A stretch of DNA of 64,000 nt, from the NCBI RefSeq assembly GCF_003056725.1, contig NZ_QBKZ01000001.1:853922-917921 (forward strand), read 5' to 3'. Positions 59,477-64,000 of the stretch are shown in pieces (position 1 is the stretch's first letter; each line of letters begins with the position of its first letter). This DNA is from Mangrovicoccus ximenensis (GTDB taxonomy: Bacteria > Pseudomonadota > Alphaproteobacteria > Rhodobacterales > Rhodobacteraceae). The notes below the pieces were generated by a model that worked only from the letters and a program-made list of their open reading frames with translations, was not told where the DNA came from and made no database searches. A program made the position numbers and the translations under genes.

Positions 59477-59838
59477 GCCCGCAGCCCCGGGATTGCGGCC
59501 GCGCAGCTGCGGCCGGGTCCGGGGCAGGCCATCGCCCGCGGCGCTCCCCGGTGCGGGAAGGAGGCAGGGCAGTCCCGGATTTCCCCATCGGAACGCCAGC
59601 CGCCCGGCCAAGGGGGCGGAATGGGCTCTCCCTCTGCGCGCTGCCGTAAAACGGTCCGGTCGCTTGAGCACGCCAAGTCGCCAGGCAAACGGCGCCGCAA
59701 GGCATGGCGGAGTTCGGCACCGTGGCCGTCTGTCCGGCAGCGGCTGCATCATGCGCTTTCGAAGGAAAATGCCCGCGGCGCGGCCATCCGGTCCGCCAAG
59801 GCAAGCGGAACGGCGCTTTGGCGCCGCCCCGCTCGGGG
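59477..59838. other. Intergenic region with a hairpin near rnd
   Basis: A 362-bp gap between convergent genes. A 7-bp stem (59496-59502 with 59509-59515) nested in a CCCCGG/CCGGGG outer repeat (59486-59524) lies just after rnd and may end its transcript, though no T-run follows. Nothing else is recognisable. Confidence 0.4.
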
Positions 59839-60282
59839 TCAGCGGCGGCTGGTGCGGCTGTTGGTGGCGCCGGTGACGGTGATGCTGCGCACCCCGGCCA
59901 GTTCCGGCGCGGGAATGAATTGCGCGGCAGTGACCTGCTGGCTCGGCACGCCGCCCGGCGCGGGCGTCTCGAGCGGCGGGCGCACACGGAATTCCAGGAC
60001 GGCTTCGGCAGGATTTTCGCGCTGTCCGGGCGGCGGAACAAGGGCAATGTCCCAATAGCCGGGCGGCACGCGGCCGGTGGCGGTGACGATGATGCCGCCG
60101 GGGGTCGGCTCGACCGACATCGTGTCGACCGTCTGGATCAGCGCGCGGTCATCGGCGCGCAGCACCGGATAGCCGCCTTCGGGCTCCAGCGTCTTCGGGG
60201 GCTCGCGCCCGCAGGCCCCGGCCAGGCCGAGGGCGGCAAGCGACAGGATGGCGGCGCGGCGGGTCGTCAGCATGCGTGTCAT
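59839..60282 (-). CDS. Putative lipoprotein
   Basis: A 147-residue protein with a twin-arginine-like leader and a lipobox (AILSLAALGLAGACGREPPK, cysteine near residue 24), then a beta-rich domain (TVDTMSVEPTPGGIIVTATG, PPGYWDIALVPPPG). Likely a periplasmic lipoprotein of unknown function. Start may be 60282 or 60273. Confidence 0.7.
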   Translation of the reverse strand: MTRMLTTRRAAILSLAALGLAGACGREPPKTLEPEGGYPVLRADDRALIQTVDTMSVEPTPGGIIVTATGRVPPGYWDIALVPPPGQRENPAEAVLEFRVRPPLETPAPGGVPSQQVTAAQFIPAPELAGVRSITVTGATNSRTSRR

Positions 60283-60396
60283 GCCCGATCCGATAGCCCA
60301 AAACCGGGCACGGGGGAAGCCGCTTCGGCGCCCGGGATGCACTGGACGCTGCGGCGGAAAACCCCTACCTGTCAGGCGATTGAGATGGAGGCCACG

Positions 60397-60822
60397 ATGG
60401 CGAGCGAAGCGTTCGAAGAGATAGCGGAAACTTTCGAGTTCCTCGATGACTGGGAAGACCGCTACCGCCATGTGATCGAGCTGGGCAAGGCGATGGAGGG
60501 TCTCGACCCCGCGCTGCAGGTGCCCGCAACCAAGGTGGACGGCTGTGCCAGCCAAGTCTGGCTGCATCCCGAGATCGCGGGGCAGGGGCCGCAGGCGGTC
60601 TACAGCTTCAAGGGCGAAAGCGACGCGATGATCGTGCGCGGGCTGATCGCGGTGCTGCATGCGCTCTATTCCGGGCTGCAGGTGGGGGACGTCCTGAAGG
60701 TTGACGCCCATGCCGAATTGGCGCGGCTCGGCCTCGACGAGCACCTCTCGGCACAGCGCTCGAACGGCGTGCGGGCCATGGTGCAGCGGATCCGCGAACA
60801 GGCGGCCGCCGCCGCAGGCTGA
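60397..60822 (+). CDS. sufE: SufE family sulfur acceptor protein
   Basis: A 141-residue SufE: EEIAETFEFLDDWEDRYRHV at the N-terminus and the sulfur-accepting cysteine in KVDGCASQVWL near residue 50. It takes persulfide sulfur from SufS and stimulates Fe-S cluster assembly. ATG 60397 has GGAGG five bases upstream; ATG 60385 is an alternative. Confidence 0.93.
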   Translation: MASEAFEEIAETFEFLDDWEDRYRHVIELGKAMEGLDPALQVPATKVDGCASQVWLHPEIAGQGPQAVYSFKGESDAMIVRGLIAVLHALYSGLQVGDVLKVDAHAELARLGLDEHLSAQRSNGVRAMVQRIREQAAAAAG

Positions 60823-60872
60823 GTCTCAGCGCCGCGGCACGGCCGCTGCCGCTGCGATGGCCAGCGGCAGCG

Positions 60873-61572
60873 CGCGCGGCGAGGACCCCGCCTGCATCAG
60901 CACCGGCTGCCCCTGCGGGCTGCGCGGAATGCCGAGCGGCCCCTTCACCCGGACGAAGGGCCCGTCGTGATCGGCCGCCCGGATGCGCGACGTGTCGGCG
61001 AAGACGCCGCTGCCGCGGTCCATCACCAGCGCCTCCGCGTCCCAGCTGTCCCACAGCTTGGTGCAGGCCTCCAGCACGTCATCGGCCCGGTCATAGCGGG
61101 TCTCCTTGTCCGGCATCGCCGGGAGCCCGAAATTCCGCGCCTCGCAATCCATGGTCGAGGACACGATGTTCCAGGCCGCGCGGCCGCCCGAGACAAGGTC
61201 GAGCGAGCCCAGGCTGCGCGCCAGGTGGTAAGGCTCGTTGAAGGTCGTCGACAGGGTCGCGCCGAGCCCCAGCCGCGTCGTCGCCGCTGCCATGATCGGC
61301 AGCGCGATCATCGGATCGAGCAGGCTCGCCTGCCCGCCGCGGCCGATATAGTCGTCGATCCGCCCCTTGTAGAGATCGGGCAGCGCCAGGTTGTCGGCGA
61401 AGAAGCCCGCATCGAAGCAGGCGTTCTCCAGCAGCCGCGCGAGGCTCTGGTAGCGCTCCGGCGACCAGACATCGTCCAGCGGCGCCGCCGGATGGCGCCA
61501 GCCCCCGGCATAGCTGGCAGTGGAATTGGTGCGCAGATAGGCGACCAGATGCATCTTCGGGCGCCGTGTCAT
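60873..61572 (-). pseudogene. LLM class flavin-dependent monooxygenase (NtaA/DszA type), 3'-truncated
   Basis: About 233 residues of the bacterial luciferase-like NtaA/SnaA/DszA family: MHLVAYLRTNSTASYAGGWR, FADNLALPDLYKG, SGGRAAWNIVSSTMDCEARN near residue 128 and GQPVLMQAGSSPR, where homology ends. The family is about 440 residues long, so nearly half is missing; the frame closes soon after at 60826. The substrate would have been an aminopolycarboxylate, sulfone or similar. Confidence 0.78.
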
Positions 61573-61670
61573 GGCTGACCTCCGCTCCGGCCCGGCAAGC
61601 GGGCACTCGTTGACTGCCCGGACCCGGCACATCCGGGTCCGGCCTGGCGGGCCGCGGGAAGGACAGCCGC

Positions 61671-62333
61671 CTAGCGGCTTGCCTTCAGGCTTTCATAGGC
61701 CCGTTCGATATGATGGCGCAGCGCCGTCTCGGCTGCCTCCGGATCACGCGCTGCCACTGCCTCGGCAATCCCGCGATGCTCGCGTCCAGCGCGGCGGCTG
61801 GCCTCCTCGTCGAGCCGGGACAGCCGCTCCGCATCGAGGAAGAATTCCTGGTACTGCGCGATCATCGCCACCAGCCGCGGGTTGCGCGACATCTCGCGGA
61901 TCAGGTCGTGGAAGCGCGCATTGTTCGCCGAGCGGCCCTCGGCATCGGCGATCTCCATCGCCTCGCGTTCCTCGACCAGCACGAAAAGCTGCGCCAGTTC
62001 CTCTTCGGTTGCCCGCGCAGCCGCAAGCCGGATCGCCACGCATTCGAGCCCCACGCGGATCGCATGGATGTCGTCGCGCTCGCTTTCGACATCCACCACC
62101 TCCACGCCGCCCTTCGACAGCGGCGTCAGCAGCCCGTCGCCCGCCAGCCGCGACAGCGCCTCGCGCAGCGGCGTGCGGCTCGCGCCGAGCATTTCGGCCA
62201 GCTCGACCTCGCGCAGCCGCGTGCCGGCGGCGATCTGCCCGCCGATGATCGCGCTGCGCAGGTTGCGGTAGATCTGCTCGGCCAGCGATATGCCCCTCTG
62301 GGCCGGTTTCATGCCTCCGCCCGCTATCTCCAT
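61671..62333 (-). CDS. GntR family regulator with FCD domain
   Basis: A 220-residue regulator: winged helix (LREVELAEMLGASRTPLREA, near residue 35) and an all-helical FCD domain (ECVAIRLAAARATEEELAQL, ARFHDLIREMSRN, HIERAYESLKAS). ATG 62333 is chosen with GGGAG upstream; ATG 62312 would lack a usable ribosome site. It precedes the monooxygenase fragment on the same strand and probably controlled it. Confidence 0.87.
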   Translation of the reverse strand: MEIAGGGMKPAQRGISLAEQIYRNLRSAIIGGQIAAGTRLREVELAEMLGASRTPLREALSRLAGDGLLTPLSKGGVEVVDVESERDDIHAIRVGLECVAIRLAAARATEEELAQLFVLVEEREAMEIADAEGRSANNARFHDLIREMSRNPRLVAMIAQYQEFFLDAERLSRLDEEASRRAGREHRGIAEAVAARDPEAAETALRHHIERAYESLKASR

Positions 62334-62371
62334 GCGCTCATCCGCTCCCTGCCGAACCGCCCCTTGATTTT

Positions 62372-62381
62372 CTGTATACAG
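62372..62381. promoter_or_regulatory. Palindrome upstream of the GntR gene
   Basis: CTGTATACAG is a perfect 10-bp palindrome 39 bp upstream of the regulator start. TGTATACA-type sites are common operators of FCD GntR proteins, so autoregulation is likely. Confidence 0.5.
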
Positions 62382-62466
62382 CATGCATTCCTGCGGGAAG
62401 CTGTCAAGACCAGGTCCGCAGGCAGCCTCCCCAGAAGCAGCGGACCGCATGCGGAACGACCGAACC

Positions 62467-62523
62467 ATGAGCACATTCGCCCTCCCCTTCGACCATCCGG
62501 CGGCCCTGCCGGAGCGGACATGA
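62467..62523 (+). CDS. Very short reading frame coupled to argE fragment
   Basis: Eighteen codons (MSTFALPFDHPAALPERT) whose stop overlaps the argE start as ATGA. It may be a leader peptide or the joined ends of a gene that suffered an internal deletion. No strong ribosome site is visible. Confidence 0.3.
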   Translation: MSTFALPFDHPAALPERT

Positions 62524-62712
62524 CCGGCACGCTGGCCTGGCTCGAGCGGCTGGTCGCCGAGCCCTCGCTGAGCCCCGCCCCGAACCTCGCGCTGGTCGGC
62601 GCCATCCGCGCGCAGCTCGAAGCCGCCGGAGCGGACTGCACGATCTTCCCCGATGCCACCGGCACCAAGGCCAACCTTCTGGCCCGGCTCGGCCCCGACC
62701 GCCCGGACGGGC
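62520..62712 (+). pseudogene. argE: Acetylornithine deacetylase (ArgE/M20), N-terminal fragment
   Basis: About 64 residues: MTGTLAWLERLVAEPSLSPA, then DATGTKANLLARLGPD, the start of an M20 peptidase before the first metal histidine. It ends at about 62712 against a flavin oxidoreductase on the other strand. No catalytic residue remains. Confidence 0.6.
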
Positions 62713-63294
62713 CTCGGCGCCGAGCCGCCGGTGCGCCTGCGCCATCTCGGCGCCGACAGGTCCGCCGCCGAGGACCAGCAGGTGACGCGGGCAGTCGCGG
62801 AGCCCGAAGACGGACTCGTTGGTCAGCACCTCGACGGCATCGATGCCGGGCAGGTCCGGCACCATCGGCCGCGAGCCGGTGGCAATGACGAAGCGGCGCG
62901 CCGTGATCTCGTGGCCGCCCGCCTGCATCCGGTCCTTCGCGACGAAGCGGCCGCTTTCGCGGATCACCCGGACGCCCAGGCCCTCGAAACGGTCCTGGCT
63001 GTCATGCGGGGCGATCTGCGCGATCACCGCGGCCACATGGTCCTTCACCGCCGCGAAATCGACCCGGGCCGCGCCCGGCGCGATCCCCATCCCGCCGGTC
63101 CGGTGCGCCTGCGCCAGCTTCGCCGCCGCCAGCAGCGCTTTCGACGGCACGCAGCCGGAATTCAGGCAGTCGCCGCCCATCTCGCCTCGCTCGAGCAGGA
63201 CCACATCGGCCCCCATCTGCGCTGCACCGGCCGCAAAGGACAGGCCGCCCGAGCCGGCGCCGACCACGCAGACATCGCATGTGATCCGTTCCAT
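62713..63294 (-). pseudogene. Pyridine nucleotide-disulfide oxidoreductase, 3'-truncated
   Basis: About 194 residues: FAD-binding VVGAGSGGLSFAAGAAQMGA, redox-active disulfide CLNSGCVPSKAL near residue 43, and the NAD-binding LVLGGGPVGAEMAQAHRRLG, after which homology stops. The NAD and dimer domains are missing. Mercuric reductase/dihydrolipoamide dehydrogenase-like proteins of this type are often encoded after a VTT-domain gene, as here (ATGA overlap). Confidence 0.78.
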
Positions 63295-64000
63295 CAGAGC
63301 GGCTCCTTTCCCCGCAAGGCGCGGATTGCCATCGGCAGCGCCGCCAGCGCGGCGAGGCCGAGCAGCGGCAGCAAGATGCGCGGCTCGAAGATCAGCCCCA
63401 GATCGGGTGTCTCGCCGCGCGCGAAAATCTCGCCCAGCCCCGCCCCGAGCGACGTATAGACCAGTGCGCCGGGCAGGATGCCGAGCCCGGTGGTGACGGC
63501 AAACCGCGCGAAGGGCACGCCGACCAGCGCGGGCAGCAGATTCGCAACGAAGAACGGAATCACCGGCACCAGCCGGATCAGGAACAGCATCTCCCACTGG
63601 TTGGCGTCTATTCCGGCCTTGATCCGGCGGATGCGTCCTTCGGAGGCATCCATCTTGGCCGCCAGCCGCGCCCCCAGCCCGGCACGCGCGGCGAGGAAAA
63701 TCGCGCAGGCCCCGGCGGTGGCGCCCGCGATATTGAAGAGGACGCCGGGAAAGGTGCCGAAAAGGAATCCCCCGGTCAGCGTCGCCACGGTGGCACCGGG
63801 CAGGCTGAAGGCCACGGCCAGCGCATAGAGAAGGACGAATCCGGCCGCCGCGGCTGCATAATGGCTGTCACGCAGCGCCAGAAGCGCCTCCCGGTGCTCC
63901 GCGAGGCTCTCGAAACTCAGCCGGTCGCCCAGCAGGACAGTCCCGGCAATGCCGCCGGCAACCAGGAGAATCAGCGGCAGATGCCTTGCGGCCGACCGGG
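63294..64000 (-). CDS. TVP38/TMEM64 family (VTT domain) membrane protein, partial
   Basis: The 3' 235 codons; the 5' end lies beyond the window because an open frame with a hydrophobic segment (HLPLILLVAGGIAGTVLLGD) runs to the edge. The VTT core is AFSLPGATVATLTGGFLFGT and FLIRLVPVIPFFVANLLPAL. An internal GTG near 63815 would miss the N-terminal membrane segment. These proteins are involved in membrane-lipid handling; in this setting they accompany mercuric-reductase-like flavoproteins. Confidence 0.85.
   Translation of the reverse strand, partial: RSAARHLPLILLVAGGIAGTVLLGDRLSFESLAEHREALLALRDSHYAAAAAGFVLLYALAVAFSLPGATVATLTGGFLFGTFPGVLFNIAGATAGACAIFLAARAGLGARLAAKMDASEGRIRRIKAGIDANQWEMLFLIRLVPVIPFFVANLLPALVGVPFARFAVTTGLGILPGALVYTSLGAGLGEIFARGETPDLGLIFEPRILLPLLGLAALAALPMAIRALRGKEPL

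Overview
The window is GC-rich chromosomal DNA of an alphaproteobacterium, most likely Rhodobacterales (Rhodobacter/Paracoccus relatives). The evidence is a smo-type polyol transporter operon with a long-chain mannitol dehydrogenase, a xoxF methanol dehydrogenase cluster with glutathione-dependent formaldehyde oxidation, a B12-riboswitch nrdHIEF operon, and dense packing with many ATGA/TGATG overlaps and GTG/TTG starts. Species cannot be fixed from the sequence alone.

Layout. 1-6993: sugar-type ABC importer with M81 (MlrC-like) and M24 peptidases on the minus strand, divergent from a ROK regulator and the 5' half of its ATPase. 7184-10476: PotBC-type permeases with a PuuE-type deacetylase and a truncated Asp/Glu/hydantoin racemase. 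10485-13998: xylose-type importer beside a truncated ROK regulator. 14110-17290: truncated YaiI, phytase-like esterase, ArfB and a class III aminotransferase with a kinase stub. 17305-22539: second sugar-type importer with two tandem paralogous binding proteins and a phosphodiesterase. 22583-30272: secreted cyclase, xoxJ-xoxG-xoxF, cytochrome c, fghA and formaldehyde dehydrogenase. 30283-33242: fragments of an MBL hydrolase and DenD, then a GntR regulator read in frame into a SorC regulator. 33425-39717: polyol importer, mtlK and a truncated HAD phosphatase. 39817-43783: fragments of an FAD oxidoreductase, serine dehydratase and ABC ATPase, then an intact Xaa-Pro aminopeptidase. 43934-45320: ROK and sensor-kinase fragments, hemP and a Cys-rich protein. 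45525-49589: paired NrdR boxes, a cobalamin riboswitch and nrdHIEF. 49629-52851: PepSY membrane protein, a small secreted protein, truncated DUF2125 and ChaC. 52925-56498: truncated ExbB-like and amidotransferase-like genes, a DUF3445 tail, IS5 and integrase remnants and a CAU tRNA. 56615-64000: purMN, rnd, a lipoprotein, sufE, truncated LLM monooxygenase, GntR regulator, truncated argE and flavin oxidoreductase, and a VTT membrane protein running off the right edge.

The most unusual property is the number of abrupt junctions. At about 18 places one gene stops mid-domain and another begins mid-domain, often on the other strand, with no intergenic DNA and usually no mobile element. The blocks between are intact, collinear and similar in composition. 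Either this lineage has undergone many short deletions or rearrangements, or the assembly is chimeric; the sequence alone cannot decide.

Functionally the intact parts describe a heterotroph that scavenges sugars, polyols, xylose and perhaps peptides and purine-ring compounds through ABC importers, oxidises methanol to formate with a lanthanide-type enzyme, and switches ribonucleotide reductase according to B12 supply and NrdR. Two further patterns stand out: all five binding-protein genes are followed by perfect GC-rich hairpins, and the nrd promoter carries two NrdR-like boxes exactly 31 bp apart directly before the riboswitch.
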